Positions 53,182 to 62,808 of a stretch of 64,000 nucleotides of DNA are shown piece after piece. The position numbers and the translations under genes are program-made. The stretch comes from Sphingobacterium sp. Its GTDB lineage: Bacteria > Bacteroidota > Bacteroidia > Sphingobacteriales > Sphingobacteriaceae. Within the stretch, counting starts at the first letter, position 1, and each line of letters opens with the position of its first letter. The stretch lies in NCBI GenBank assembly GCA_031253985.1, contig JAIRVH010000109.1, positions 1-64,000 on the forward strand. Reading direction: 5' to 3'. The notes below the pieces were generated by a model that was not told where the DNA came from, did not search any database, and saw only the letters and a program-made list of their open reading frames with translations.

Positions 53182-54618
53182 CTAGATCAGGCCCTCCGTA
53201 TCTTCACGGTATGGAGCCTCTTCATCAAATTCTCCTTCCCATTTAGCAACAACTACTGTTGCAAGACAGTTTCCTATGACGTTGACTGAGGTACGTGCCA
53301 TATCCATCAATTCATCAATACCCAAAATTGCTGCAATAACAAATGTCGGTAAACCGAACTGATCGGCTGTAGCTATCAGAATAATTAATGAGGCCCTTGG
53401 AACCGCTGCAACACCTTTGGATGTGATCATCAAGGTAAAAGCAATCATCAACTGATGTCCAAATGATAGATGTATTCCTGCAGCTTGAGCCACAAAGATT
53501 GCGGCCAATGATAGATAAAGAGATGTACCATCCAAATTAAAGCTATATCCCGTAGGAATGACAAATGAAACAATCTTACGGGGAACACCAAATTTCTCCA
53601 TTGCGCTCATTGCTTTTGGCAACGCAGCATCTGAACTCGTCGTAGCAAATGCAATCGAAACAGGTTCTTTAATCGCATTGATAAAACGTTTCACTGGTAT
53701 TTTTAAATAGAGTGCCACCGGAAGGAGAACCAAACATAAAAAGCAAACTAAAGCAAAATATAAGGTCGCTAATAGCATGAAAAGATTCTTGAGGATATCG
53801 ACACCGAGATGTCCTACGGTGTAAGCCATCGCGGCCCCCACTCCAATTGGAGCAAAGTACATAATAATGTTGGTAAACTTAAACATCGTCTCAGACATAC
53901 TCTCGGTAAAATCCACCAAGGGCTTACGCTTTTTCTCATCCACCATTGCCAATCCAATACCGAATAAAATTGAAAATACAACAATTTGCAAAACTTGGTT
54001 ATCGGCTACAGACTTAACGATATTTTCTGGAAATAAGTCCCTTATAAAGGAAGTGAACTTATATACAGGATGTACATGGTCTGGAAGTGTTTTAAGGACA
54101 TGTTCATCCATGCTTTCTTTCGGTGCCGGAAGCTCTTCATGCGGCATATGAGCAACATCCACACCTACCCCTGCCCGAGTTAGGTTTATAGCCCCCAAAC
54201 CGATAAAAATAGCACAGGTCGTTGCACAGAAGAAATAAAGCATCGATTTCCACGCCATACGCCCCACCTGCTTCAAATCAGAATGCCCTGCAATTCCATA
54301 AACAAGCGTGGCAAAGAGAATCGGTCCAACAATGGTCTTCACCAACTTGATAAATCCTTTACTTAAAGGTTGCAGAGAAATTGCCAGATTTGGAAAATCC
54401 AAACCAACAAATATCCCCATAATCATACAGGTCAGAATCCAGGTGGTCAAATTTTTCTTAAAGAGCGCATTTACAACCAAAACGGTAGCAACTATCCAAC
54501 GGACAGCCATTAGAAATTCATGCGAAAAGCCTACAACATCAAATTCGTATAATACAGCAATGATACAAGCTAATGTAACTGTGATCAGGGTAATCAACCC
54601 TATTTTGGTTTTTAACAT
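53182..54618 (-). CDS. Dicarboxylate/amino acid:cation symporter (DAACS)
   Basis: 478 residues with about 8-10 membrane segments. The DAACS signatures are visible: SFNLDGTSLYLSLAAIFVAQ, the serine-rich AFATTSSDAALPKAM and the TSKGVAAVPRASLIILIA hairpin. It carries dicarboxylates or acidic amino acids with Na+ or H+. Its length is somewhat above the E. coli GltP size because of an extended N-terminus and a loop near 150-190. It is convergent with the metNIQ unit. Confidence 0.9.
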   Translation of the reverse strand: MLKTKIGLITLITVTLACIIAVLYEFDVVGFSHEFLMAVRWIVATVLVVNALFKKNLTTWILTCMIMGIFVGLDFPNLAISLQPLSKGFIKLVKTIVGPILFATLVYGIAGHSDLKQVGRMAWKSMLYFFCATTCAIFIGLGAINLTRAGVGVDVAHMPHEELPAPKESMDEHVLKTLPDHVHPVYKFTSFIRDLFPENIVKSVADNQVLQIVVFSILFGIGLAMVDEKKRKPLVDFTESMSETMFKFTNIIMYFAPIGVGAAMAYTVGHLGVDILKNLFMLLATLYFALVCFLCLVLLPVALYLKIPVKRFINAIKEPVSIAFATTSSDAALPKAMSAMEKFGVPRKIVSFVIPTGYSFNLDGTSLYLSLAAIFVAQAAGIHLSFGHQLMIAFTLMITSKGVAAVPRASLIILIATADQFGLPTFVIAAILGIDELMDMARTSVNVIGNCLATVVVAKWEGEFDEEAPYREDTEGLI

Positions 54619-54743
54619 TTAAAAGATTTTAATGGTCAAAAGAACAAAAATAAAAAAATCCTATGCTTTTGCAAATATTATTATTCCAAACGGCTAAGTT
54701 TCGCAACAAAATATCGATTTCGGCAAAATAGAAAAATACAAAA

Positions 54744-54771
54744 AAGGCAGGAAAATTTCTTATCCTGCCTT
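54744..54771 (-). terminator. Terminator of the ferredoxin gene
   Basis: AAGGCAGGA (54744-54752) pairs perfectly with TCCTGCCTT (54763-54771). On the minus strand it is followed by a T-run (bases 54745-54740). It lies about 22 bp past the ferredoxin stop. Confidence 0.85.
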
Positions 54772-54793
54772 ATATTTTAACGGAATACTAAAT

Positions 54794-55144
54794 TTATTCC
54801 GCGTGTAACCAAGCTTTTTTCGCTAATAGCTCATCGTTAGATTCACGCACATCTTCGTCATCCACACAACAATCAACAGGGCAAACTGCCGCACATTGAG
54901 GCTCATCGTGAAAACCTACACATTCTGTACATTTATCTGAAACAATATAATAGACTTCATTAGAGATTGCTTCTTGAGACTCATTGGCATCTAAGGTAAC
55001 ACCGTCGCCAAAATCAATAATCCCATCTAAAGCCGTCCCATCTGAAAATTTCCAAGTTACACCAGCATCGTATATTGCATTATTTGGGCATTCCGGTTCG
55101 CAAGCACCACAGTTAATGCATTCGTCTGTAATTTTAATCGCCAT
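54794..55144 (-). CDS. 2[4Fe-4S] ferredoxin
   Basis: 116 residues. The first cluster is bound by CINCGACEPECP and the second by CTECVGFHDEPQCAAVCP, with the insert between ligands seen in Alvin-type 2[4Fe-4S] ferredoxins. It is divergent from the acyl-CoA reductase gene at 55301, 156 bp away; this pairing recurs in Bacteroidota, from memory. It may supply electrons to that enzyme, but this is inferred. Confidence 0.92.
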   Translation of the reverse strand: MAIKITDECINCGACEPECPNNAIYDAGVTWKFSDGTALDGIIDFGDGVTLDANESQEAISNEVYYIVSDKCTECVGFHDEPQCAAVCPVDCCVDDEDVRESNDELLAKKAWLHAE

Positions 55145-55300
55145 TTATAACCTCACAATTATGATAAATAAACTATTTTTGCATTATCAATATGAAACAA
55201 AGTCTGATTGAACAATAAGGCTAGTTGATTCACGTTGATTAATGTTAACAGCACAAATATAATACAAATTTGTGTATTCATCTTTTAAAATTTTAATATT

Positions 55301-56314
55301 TTGACAAAGCAACAACGAATAAATGCGTTTGTAAAATTAGGCGAGCAGCTACAACAGCGACCTGAAGATTTAATTCAAATCATTCAATTCGCACAACATA
55401 AAAACCCATGGTACACCCCACAAAATGTTGAACGCGCCATTCATGCGATTGCTGCCAATTTGACAATAGAAAAGCTGACTCAATGGTTGGCGCCTTACCC
55501 AGATCTTAGTTCGACGAATACTGTAGGATTAATCCTTGCCGGCAATATTCCCTTGGTTGGATTCCATGATATTCTCTGTGTGCTGATCAGCGGCTTTAAA
55601 GCCAAAATCAAAATCTCATCAGACGATGCTGGATTGACCACCTATGTCCTCAATCTGCTTAAACAAATCGAGCCTTCCTTTCTGGATGCTTTTGAGATTG
55701 TAGAAAAACTCAAAGATTTCGATTTGGTTATTGCAACAGGCTCTAATAATACTTCCCGTTATTTTGATTACTATTTTGGTGCTAAGCCTCATATTATTCG
55801 CCGTAACAGAAATAGCATTGCTGTCATCGGTGGACAGGAATCCCCAAGCCAACTGGAAGCCCTTGGGCATGACATCTTTGATTATTTTGGGCTGGGCTGT
55901 CGCTCAGTATCGAAACTATTCATTCCAAAAGATTATCCCATAGCACAATTTTTTGAGGTTATTGCCGCATTTAACAACATTACTGAGCATTTCAAATACA
56001 ACAACAATTACGATTACAACAAGTCCATCTATCTCATTAATGGCGACAAGCATTTTGACAACGGATTTTTATTGCTCAAAGAAGATGAGCGCACAGCTTC
56101 TCCCCTTGCTGTCGTCTATTACCAAACGTACGAAACACGGGCAGAAGTCGAAAACAAGCTCAAACAAGAGTATGAAAATATCCAATGTATTGTATCAGAA
56201 ATTCCGTTAAATGTAGAATCACCGGTATTTCATTTTGGAGAAAGCCAATGCCCAGCATTAAATGATTTTGCCGATGGAGTCAATACGCTGGATTTTCTAT
56301 TTGCAAACCAGTAA
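55301..56314 (+). CDS. LuxC-type acyl-CoA reductase
   Basis: 337 residues. The LuxC/acyl-CoA reductase (PF05893) pattern is visible: GLILAGNIPLVGFHDILCVL, the catalytic cysteine at about 199 in FDYFGLGCRSVSKLF, and the RRNRNSIAVIGG block. It would reduce acyl-CoA to aldehyde with NADPH. The start is a TTG; the preceding sequence has no ATG in frame close by. Divergent ferredoxin makes a redox link likely. Confidence 0.85.
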   Translation: MTKQQRINAFVKLGEQLQQRPEDLIQIIQFAQHKNPWYTPQNVERAIHAIAANLTIEKLTQWLAPYPDLSSTNTVGLILAGNIPLVGFHDILCVLISGFKAKIKISSDDAGLTTYVLNLLKQIEPSFLDAFEIVEKLKDFDLVIATGSNNTSRYFDYYFGAKPHIIRRNRNSIAVIGGQESPSQLEALGHDIFDYFGLGCRSVSKLFIPKDYPIAQFFEVIAAFNNITEHFKYNNNYDYNKSIYLINGDKHFDNGFLLLKEDERTASPLAVVYYQTYETRAEVENKLKQEYENIQCIVSEIPLNVESPVFHFGESQCPALNDFADGVNTLDFLFANQ

Positions 56315-56356
56315 GCCTCCTTTAAATTCGTATTAAAGAAATTGCATTAAAAATAC

Positions 56357-56364
56357 TAACTTTG
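56357..56364 (+). promoter_or_regulatory. Bacteroidota -7 element TAACTTTG, near-leaderless
   Basis: TAACTTTG matches TAnnTTTG exactly and ends five bases before the ATG at 56370 of the 67-codon gene. Confidence 0.5.
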
Positions 56365-56369
56365 AAATT

Positions 56370-56573
56370 ATGTATATCATTAAAGTAAAAGGTGTCGCCA
56401 AAATCCCTGATTATGTACAATTAAGAGATGATGCCTTCACCTTGCTGGCATATTTTAGAGTCGACCGACCAGATAAATCACTTGATAAGATCGGATTAGG
56501 GGAAAAGGCAGAATATATCATGCAACTGGTTAGAGAAATGCCTTTTGGGCAAATTAAAAAATTAGAATTTTAG
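56370..56573 (+). CDS. Small conserved Bacteroidota protein preceding ftsE
   Basis: 67 residues (MYIIKVKGVAKIPDYVQLRD; LAYFRVDRPDKSLDKIGLGE). Proteins of this size and pattern sit before ftsE in many Bacteroidota and have sometimes been annotated as fructose-6-phosphate aldolase, which the length does not support. It ends 5 bp before the ATG of ftsE and so is probably co-transcribed. Function is unknown. Confidence 0.75.
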   Translation: MYIIKVKGVAKIPDYVQLRDDAFTLLAYFRVDRPDKSLDKIGLGEKAEYIMQLVREMPFGQIKKLEF

Positions 56574-56578
56574 CTTCC

Positions 56579-57259
56579 ATGATTGAAAATAAAGTCATTA
56601 CATTAAAAAACGTTGATATCTTCCAACAAAAGCATTTGGTCTTGTCAAATGTCAATTTAAACATTGGCAAAGGAGAGTTTATTTATCTTATCGGGCAGTC
56701 CGGCAGTGGAAAAAGTAGTTTATTAAAAATCATTTACGGCGATTTATACATTGGCAATGGCGAAGGTATGATTGCGGGCTTTGACCTAAAAAAGCTGCAC
56801 GAAAATGACGTTCCTTACCTGCGAAGAAAATTGGGTATCGTTTTCCAGGACTTTCATCTGTTATCAGACAGAAGTATTGAGAAGAACCTAGAATTTGCAC
56901 TTAAGGCAACAGGTTGGAAAGATAAAAAAATGATTGATAGCCGCATATTGGATGTATTGGAAAAAGTTGGACTTCGCTCCAAACTTAAGAAAATGCCACA
57001 TGAACTTTCCGGAGGTGAACAACAACGGATCGTAATTGCCCGTGCGTTATTAAACAATCCCGAAATTATTCTGGCAGATGAGCCTACCGGAAACTTGGAT
57101 CCGGCCACATCAGAAGAAATCGTCCTATTACTGCGTGACATTGCCAATTCGGGAACAGCTATTTTAATGGCAACCCACGACTATACAATTATCCGTAATA
57201 TGCCATCCCGCATTATAAAAACCGGTGATGGAATATTGCAGGACGATGTCAGTATCTAA
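56579..57259 (+). CDS. ftsE: FtsE-like cell-division ABC ATPase
   Basis: 226 residues. Walker A GQSGSGKSS at about 37-45, the signature LSGGEQQRIVIARALL, Walker B ILADEPTGNLDP and ATHDY are present. Length and sequence match FtsE, which works with FtsX to activate peptidoglycan hydrolases at the septum. No ftsX lies next to it, but in Bacteroidota ftsX is often elsewhere. It follows the 67-residue gene by 5 bp. Confidence 0.85.
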   Translation: MIENKVITLKNVDIFQQKHLVLSNVNLNIGKGEFIYLIGQSGSGKSSLLKIIYGDLYIGNGEGMIAGFDLKKLHENDVPYLRRKLGIVFQDFHLLSDRSIEKNLEFALKATGWKDKKMIDSRILDVLEKVGLRSKLKKMPHELSGGEQQRIVIARALLNNPEIILADEPTGNLDPATSEEIVLLLRDIANSGTAILMATHDYTIIRNMPSRIIKTGDGILQDDVSI

Positions 57260-57285
57260 CGTAAAAACTGACACCTAAAAGAGAG

Positions 57286-57337
57286 ATTCCGACAAATTGT
57301 TAGGCTTTTTTAATAAAATCTGACAAGCTGTCGGAAT
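57286..57337 (+). terminator. Hairpin between ftsE and grpE
   Basis: ATTCCGACA (57286-57294) pairs perfectly with TGTCGGAAT (57329-57337) and is followed by TTTATTG. The loop is long (34 nt). It probably ends the ftsE transcript. Confidence 0.55.
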
Positions 57338-57410
57338 TTTATTGTTTGGCAAAAACTTTGACAAACGAAGCATAGAGTAAATTTTTGAATCTAATTTTAG
57401 CATTGAAGAT

Positions 57411-57962
57411 ATGAATGAGCAAGATAATTATTACGATGAAGGTCAAGATCCAGTAGAAACAAATTCTTCTGAACAACAAGAACAGCCTGCTGATAATATC
57501 GCAGAAGAACTGTCTGCTGAGGAGAAATTGGCTGCAGAATTGGCAGAGGCAAAAGATAAATACATTCGTCTTTCTGCTGAATTTGACAATTATAGAAAAC
57601 GTACAAGCAAAGAACGTGTTGAATTGATTCAATCAGCTGGAAAAGATGTCATCAGTAAGTTATTACCTACACTAGATGATTTCGACAGAGCATTAACAGC
57701 CATGGAAACTGCTACGGATGTTGAATCTGTAAAAACAGGAATGGATATAGTTAACAACAAATTCAGACAAACATTGTCGCAATTGGGTTTAAAGGAAATG
57801 GAAGTTAAAGGCCTAGAATTCGATCCTGATTTACAAGAAGCTATCACAGCAATTCCTGCACCTACTGCAGAATTAAAAAATAAGGTCGTGGACGTGATCG
57901 AAAAAGGATACTACTTAGGTGACAAAGTTATCCGTCACGCAAAGGTGGTTATAGGTCAATAA
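57411..57962 (+). CDS. grpE: GrpE nucleotide exchange factor
   Basis: 183 residues. An acidic disordered N-terminus precedes a long coiled coil ([40 protein letters not shown]) and the C-terminal beta domain ([13 protein letters not shown]). It releases ADP from DnaK during heat-shock folding. The dnaJ gene starts 10 bp downstream; dnaK is not in this window. No ROSE-like or CIRCE element was recognised upstream. Confidence 0.95.
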   Translation: MNEQDNYYDEGQDPVETNSSEQQEQPADNIAEELSAEEKLAAELAEAKDKYIRLSAEFDNYRKRTSKERVELIQSAGKDVISKLLPTLDDFDRALTAMETATDVESVKTGMDIVNNKFRQTLSQLGLKEMEVKGLEFDPDLQEAITAIPAPTAELKNKVVDVIEKGYYLGDKVIRHAKVVIGQ

Positions 57963-57972
57963 TATTAAGACG

Positions 57973-59127
57973 ATGTCAAAAAGAGATTATTACGATATAC
58001 TTGGTGTTTCGCGTTCAGCGGACGAGAAGGAGATTAAATCAGCGTATCGCAAGTTAGCGATAAAATATCACCCAGATAAAAATCCTGGTGATCATGAAGC
58101 TGAAGAGCAATTTAAGGAAGCTGCTGAGGCATACGATATCTTGAGCAATCCACAAAAACGTCAACGTTATGACCAATTTGGCCATGCCGGTAATTCTGCT
58201 AGTGGAGGTTATGGCGGTGGTGGCGGTATGAATATGGAAGACATATTCAGCCAATTTGGTGATATCTTTGGTGGAGGACATCCATTTGAAAGTTTCTTTG
58301 GTGGTGGCGGAGGCCAACGTGGCGGCCGTCGTGTAGCCCGTGGAAGTAACTTACGCATAAAAGTTAAATTAACGCTGGAAGAAATTGCCAAAGGCGTTGA
58401 GAAAAAAGTAAAGGTCAACAAACAAGTGGTCTGTCATAGCTGTGATGGATCTGGCGCTAAAGATAAATCTTCTTTCCATACCTGTAAAACCTGTGGTGGA
58501 TCTGGGTCTGTTAGAAGAGTAACGAATACCATCTTAGGGCAAATGCAAACAACAAGCACCTGCCCTACTTGTAACGGTGAAGGTGTTGAAATCACAGCAA
58601 AATGTACAACCTGTAGAGGTGAAGGGCTAGAACGTGGTGAGGAAACAATCGCGATCAATATTCCTGCTGGGGTAAGTGAAGGCATGCAACTTTCCATGAG
58701 TGGAAAAGGAAATGCTGCTCCGCGTGGTGGGGTCCCTGGAGATTTAATTATCCTAATTGAAGAAATTCCACACGAAAGTCTAAAACGTGATGGGCTGAAT
58801 GTAATCTATGATCTATACATTAATTTCGTAGATGCTACTTTAGGCACTAGTGTAGAAGTTCCTACCATCGATGGAAAAGCGAAAATCAAAATTGAGCCCG
58901 GTACGCAAGGCGGTAAAATTTTAAGATTAAAAGGAAAAGGTATTCCTGAAGTCAACTCTTATCACAAAGGGGACCAACTTGTATACGTGAATATCTGGAC
59001 ACCAAAAGCCGTGTCCAATGAAGAAAAAGAATTATTGAACAAACTCAAAGAATCGCCAAACTTTAAACCTCAACCGGGTAAAAGTGAAAAATCATTCTTC
59101 GAGCGAATCAAAGAATATTTCGATTAA
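57973..59127 (+). CDS. dnaJ: DnaJ co-chaperone
   Basis: 384 residues. The J domain carries HPD in [11 protein letters not shown] (about 33-43). A Gly/Phe-rich region follows at 70-115, then four zinc-binding CxxCxGxG units ([32 protein letters not shown]). The C-terminal substrate domains end normally. It delivers clients to DnaK. It is co-transcribed with grpE (10-bp gap) and ends in a strong terminator. Confidence 0.96.
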   Translation: MSKRDYYDILGVSRSADEKEIKSAYRKLAIKYHPDKNPGDHEAEEQFKEAAEAYDILSNPQKRQRYDQFGHAGNSASGGYGGGGGMNMEDIFSQFGDIFGGGHPFESFFGGGGGQRGGRRVARGSNLRIKVKLTLEEIAKGVEKKVKVNKQVVCHSCDGSGAKDKSSFHTCKTCGGSGSVRRVTNTILGQMQTTSTCPTCNGEGVEITAKCTTCRGEGLERGEETIAINIPAGVSEGMQLSMSGKGNAAPRGGVPGDLIILIEEIPHESLKRDGLNVIYDLYINFVDATLGTSVEVPTIDGKAKIKIEPGTQGGKILRLKGKGIPEVNSYHKGDQLVYVNIWTPKAVSNEEKELLNKLKESPNFKPQPGKSEKSFFERIKEYFD

Positions 59128-59146
59128 AATCGGATCATTCAGATAC

Positions 59147-59189
59147 AAAAAAAAGCCATTTGTCAATAGAAGACAAATGGCTTTTTTTT
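59147..59189 (+). terminator. Terminator of grpE-dnaJ
   Basis: AAAAAAGCCATTTGTC pairs with GACAAATGGCTTTTTT across a 7-nt loop and is followed by further T. It is about 20 bp past dnaJ. Confidence 0.92.
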
Positions 59190-59440
59190 GTCTTCTTACT
59201 TAAAATTGACAATAAAAAACAAAAAGTCAAATCAATATCATTATCGTTAAATAGAATCTATAAAAATAAAAATACACTAAATTTTAATCAATTGAACCAC
59301 TATTATTTACGATTATAACAAAACATCTAGACAATCTAGTGACAAAAAATTAAAATAAGATTTCGATATTTGACTAACAAATTTAAAAAGTCAGGAAGTA
59401 ATTACTGGCACATTAAAACAAACTATTAAATAAAAAAGAC
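59190..59440. other. AT-rich leader of the outer-membrane protein gene
   Basis: Very AT-rich with no frame of note. It probably holds the promoter and a long 5' leader for the gene at 59441. TCGATATTTGAC near 59362 is only a partial match to the -7 element. Confidence 0.4.
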
Positions 59441-60028
59441 ATGAAAAAAGTTTTACTTACATTAACTGCCATTGCAGGATTAACAATAGCAGCTAACGCT
59501 CAAACTGAACAAGGAAAAGTTATGGTTGGTGGTCAAGTTGGCTTCCAAACTTCTAAAGTTAAAGACACAGATTTCAAAAATAACTCATTCTCCATTAACC
59601 CAACAGTTGGTTACTTTGTAAGCGACAACTTAGCAATTGGTACAGGTATCGGTTACAACTGGAGCAAAGATGAGAGTGTTATGGACTTAAGCACAAAAAG
59701 AGATGCATTCCAAGTTTCTCCATTCGTAAGAAAATACTCTGCTAATGGTCCATTAAGATTTTTTGCACAACTATCTGTACCAATGTCTTGGGGAAAAACT
59801 ACAATTGAAACAAATAATACTAAAACGGAATCAAAATTCGAAAACTATGGTGTTGAATTGGCTCCAGGTTTAGCTTACTTCCCGACAAGCAAAATCGGCA
59901 TCGAATTAAAGGTTAGAGGTTTATACTACAACTACAATAACAACAAAACAGCTGATAGATCAACAAATACATTTGGCCTAGACGCTAACTCTTTAGCACC
60001 AACTTTAGGTGTACAATTCCACTTCTAG
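59441..60028 (+). CDS. Outer-membrane beta-barrel protein
   Basis: 195 residues. A signal peptide (MKKVLLTLTAIAGLTIAANA) is followed by eight or so amphipathic beta strands with alternating residues (VMVGGQVGFQTSKVKD; SPFVRKYSANGPLRFFAQL). The final residues LGVQFHF end in an aromatic, the usual BAM signal. It matches small OmpX/porin-type barrels. The ligand or role is unknown. Confidence 0.9.
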   Translation: MKKVLLTLTAIAGLTIAANAQTEQGKVMVGGQVGFQTSKVKDTDFKNNSFSINPTVGYFVSDNLAIGTGIGYNWSKDESVMDLSTKRDAFQVSPFVRKYSANGPLRFFAQLSVPMSWGKTTIETNNTKTESKFENYGVELAPGLAYFPTSKIGIELKVRGLYYNYNNNKTADRSTNTFGLDANSLAPTLGVQFHF

Positions 60029-60049
60029 TCAACAAGAAGTTTACAATAG

Positions 60050-60080
60050 AAAAGGCTATAATTACTTATAGCCTTTTTTA
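60050..60080. terminator. Bidirectional terminator
   Basis: AAAAGGCTATA (60050-60060) pairs with TATAGCCTTTT (60067-60077) around ATTACT and is followed by TT. It separates the convergent barrel and peptidase genes. Confidence 0.9.
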
Positions 60081-60093
60081 ATTTCTTTGAGTA

Positions 60094-60867
60094 TCAAAGA
60101 TATCGTTTAATAATACGGAGTTTATGTGAATAACGATTCAGTTCAGCATTAAAAATACCTTCCGTATCCATCCGGTCAATACGGACTTTCCCTGAGGCAT
60201 GGATAATCGTATCGCGATCCAACATAATCCCAACATGTGTGATCCGTCCTTCGGCATTATCAAAAAAAGCCAAATCCCCTAACTTTATTTCTGAAATAAA
60301 ATCTACCGTCTGCCCCATCTCCGCCTGCTGATAAGCGTCGCGCGGCAATAAAAGATCAAAGCAACTATAAATCAACTGGGAAAAACCCGAACAATCAATC
60401 CCCCATTGCGAACGTCCGCCCCATAAATATGGTGTATTCTTATAACTCAATGCCAATTGCGCCACCTCGGCTTGAAACTGATTTTTGGAAAAAGTATTGA
60501 AATCACCTTGATAAGTTAGTCTTAATGGAGGAAAATCCACTGTATTTTCCGCTGTCAAATAAAGCTTCGTACCATGACAGAGCTGAAATCGATCTGTATC
60601 ACTTAAAAGCAGACCTCCCTCCCTTCCAACTAAAATTGGTTTTCCGGAAAGATATTGCTGCATATCCAAATCATCAAACTTTTGAAACTGTCCGTTTTGT
60701 ATCCAACCCAAATAGTCAGTTTCCAATAGACGTATTGATGTCCAATCGGCCTGTTCATCAAGGACCTCAAAAAGCTCCCCAAACAATACCTGGGAAACCA
60801 TTTCACTACGGTGTGCCTGTTCTAAACGTAACGGAACGATAGCTAGTGTACAAATGCCATATTTCAT
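60094..60867 (-). CDS. NlpC/P60 (C40) peptidase with SH3 domain
   Basis: 257 residues, no signal peptide evident. An SH3-like N-terminal half (about 1-110) precedes the NlpC/P60 domain. The catalytic Cys is near 157 in GIDCSGFSQL, His near 210 in ITHVGIMLD, and a third polar residue is in IIHASGKVR near 220. It fits gamma-D-glutamyl-L-diamino acid endopeptidases that cut peptidoglycan fragments. It is convergent with the barrel gene. Confidence 0.9.
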   Translation of the reverse strand: MKYGICTLAIVPLRLEQAHRSEMVSQVLFGELFEVLDEQADWTSIRLLETDYLGWIQNGQFQKFDDLDMQQYLSGKPILVGREGGLLLSDTDRFQLCHGTKLYLTAENTVDFPPLRLTYQGDFNTFSKNQFQAEVAQLALSYKNTPYLWGGRSQWGIDCSGFSQLIYSCFDLLLPRDAYQQAEMGQTVDFISEIKLGDLAFFDNAEGRITHVGIMLDRDTIIHASGKVRIDRMDTEGIFNAELNRYSHKLRIIKRYL

Positions 60868-60940
60868 GTGCTAAACAAAACAAAATCGTCAAAACTATGA
60901 TTATATATTATATGACGAAGATAAATTAATTATAGTAGAT

Positions 60941-61414
60941 ATGGAGAATACAAATTCAAAATTCAAAAGGATACTCGTTGCTGTGGACGACGAACCATGC
61001 TCAGAAAAGGCAATACAGTATGCAAAAGAAATGGCTCAGGTATTTGGGGCCTCTGTAGCCCTTGTCACTGTTATTCCTCCTACTTCTCCCGCCAGCTTTG
61101 GTGCGGACCCGCTATTAGGCCAGCAACCCATCATCGTGCCCGAGGTATCTGAAATGGAACAGGATAATGCACAAAAATATCTCGAGAAAATAAGTCGCGA
61201 ATTTACTGGATCAGGCGAAATATATCTTTTTAACCGGATCGGATCCATTAAAGAAGAAATTCTTGCAGCATCACATGAGTGGTCTGCGGATCTGATTATC
61301 ATGGGTACGAATGGCCGGACTGGTTTTGACCATTTCATCTCAGGTTCGGTATCTGAATCTGTCATTCGCAAAGCAACCTGTCCTGTACTCGTTGTACCCA
61401 GTAAATGTGAATGA
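60941..61414 (+). CDS. Universal stress protein, single UspA domain
   Basis: 157 residues starting KRILVAVDDEPCSEKAIQY after a short lead. The nucleotide-binding motif G-2x-G-9x-G-S is present in MGTNGRTGFDHFISGSVSES near 120-140, so ATP binding is likely. The role is in general stress response; no target can be named. It lies 73 bp downstream of the divergent NlpC gene. Confidence 0.92.
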   Translation: MENTNSKFKRILVAVDDEPCSEKAIQYAKEMAQVFGASVALVTVIPPTSPASFGADPLLGQQPIIVPEVSEMEQDNAQKYLEKISREFTGSGEIYLFNRIGSIKEEILAASHEWSADLIIMGTNGRTGFDHFISGSVSESVIRKATCPVLVVPSKCE

Positions 61415-61569
61415 CATCGATCGGTTTAGTACAAGGTGAGCGAGGTCATCCCAAATAAAAGCTACCGCTCGCTATAAAACTGAATTGCATCGGATAATAA
61501 ATCAGAAAGAATTCCTTGATTTAATAGAAAAATAGATTATAAACGTAACAAACTATCCATATTCATAAA

Positions 61570-61605
61570 AAAGGCTATTTTTTCTTAACAGAAAAAATAG
61601 CCTTT
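61570..61605. terminator. Bidirectional terminator, 15-bp stem
   Basis: AAAGGCTATTTTTTC (61570-61584) pairs with GAAAAAATAGCCTTT (61591-61605). On the minus strand a T-run follows. It serves the RNA methyltransferase gene and possibly the stress protein gene. Confidence 0.88.
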
Positions 61606-61625
61606 CAGTATACGAAGTTCAAAAA

Positions 61626-62801
61626 TTACTTTTTAATCAGTCGTGCCACAAACATGCTATCCGCTTTTTCTTGATAACCTTTCAAATAATCCATGCGTTC
61701 CACCTCAAAGCCAAAATTATCCACAATGTATTGGACGACATCTTCATTTTCTGCTTTAAAAATAGAACAAGTGATATAAATCAATGGTTTTCCTATTTTT
61801 ACATGTCCAACCACATTACTGACAATGCTCTTTTGCAGCGCATTGAACTCAGCAATCTTTTCGGATCGGAACTGTCTAACCATTTCCGGTGTACGCCCCC
61901 AGGTTCCCGATCCAGTACACGGTGCATCCAATAGCACACCATCAAATCGTTCACTTCCAAGAAGCTGAAAAGTATTTTTTGTGAGATCAAGGATTTTTTT
62001 TCGGTAATGCTTTATTCCCGCCCGGTCAAACCGTTCATCGAGATTTCGCAGGATACTCATGCGCACGTCGGATACCAAAAGATTCACGGAAGGGCAAGCG
62101 TCCATTAATAAGAGAGATTTACCTCCCGATGCCGCACACGCATCCCACCAGGATTCTTTTTCAAGCGGCTGCATATAATCCAACGTACGTTGTGAAGAAA
62201 GGTCCTGTACTTCAATAATTCCTTCCAATAACTCAAATCGCTGTAAGGAAGTCCCATTGTTCAATGCGATAGTCTGCTCTCCGATAAGAATATAGGGAAT
62301 TTGGTTATCATCCAGGATAGCACACGCAACTTTTGTTTTACCGCGTTTCACCCGGATATATAAAAGGGGTTGAATCAACTGACTTTCCAAAAACGGAGCC
62401 AGATCGACCTCTTCAGAAATATGATCGGTAAATGGAAAGACGTCTTTTAGTTTAAAAAAACCTTCAGACTCCAAGAATGCAATTTTATCCTTCAGCGGCA
62501 GGTTGAGTTTATCACCATATGAAGGTTCAAGAAGAGTCACCAATGGACTTTCCTGTTCACATAGAAACTCGGCAAGCACCAATCTACGCTGTTGCGATAA
62601 TTGCGAAGCCGCAATGCCTAGACGAAAATAATTGTAGCATAAACGGGAAGTAGACTTCCGGTCGGAAGACCCCATTTGCTTGTTCACCTTAAAAAAAGTA
62701 GTCAGATAGCGCGAAAATGGTTGATCAGCTTCAAAACCATCCATTGCGCGTTCAAAGTTACGTATTTGCTGATGAACACGTCTTTCACTGAATTCAGCCA
62801 T
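61626..62801 (-). CDS. RsmB/NOP family RNA (cytosine-5) methyltransferase
   Basis: 391 residues. The SAM-binding motif is WWDACAASGGKSLLLMDAC near 217-235. The two catalytic cysteines of this family are in DAPCTGSG (near 292) and TCSIF (near 345). The N-terminal helical part is of RsmB type. It methylates C5 of cytosine in rRNA or tRNA; the exact site is unknown. The upstream gene on the same strand stops 7 bp before its ATG, so the two probably share a transcript. Confidence 0.9.
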   Translation of the reverse strand: MAEFSERRVHQQIRNFERAMDGFEADQPFSRYLTTFFKVNKQMGSSDRKSTSRLCYNYFRLGIAASQLSQQRRLVLAEFLCEQESPLVTLLEPSYGDKLNLPLKDKIAFLESEGFFKLKDVFPFTDHISEEVDLAPFLESQLIQPLLYIRVKRGKTKVACAILDDNQIPYILIGEQTIALNNGTSLQRFELLEGIIEVQDLSSQRTLDYMQPLEKESWWDACAASGGKSLLLMDACPSVNLLVSDVRMSILRNLDERFDRAGIKHYRKKILDLTKNTFQLLGSERFDGVLLDAPCTGSGTWGRTPEMVRQFRSEKIAEFNALQKSIVSNVVGHVKIGKPLIYITCSIFKAENEDVVQYIVDNFGFEVERMDYLKGYQEKADSMFVARLIKK

Positions 62802-62808
62802 TCAAAGA

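Noticed and set aside
57263..57410. CIRCE or other heat-shock operator before grpE
   Set aside because: No TTAGCACTC-type inverted repeat was found; only a terminator hairpin and a possible AT-rich promoter.
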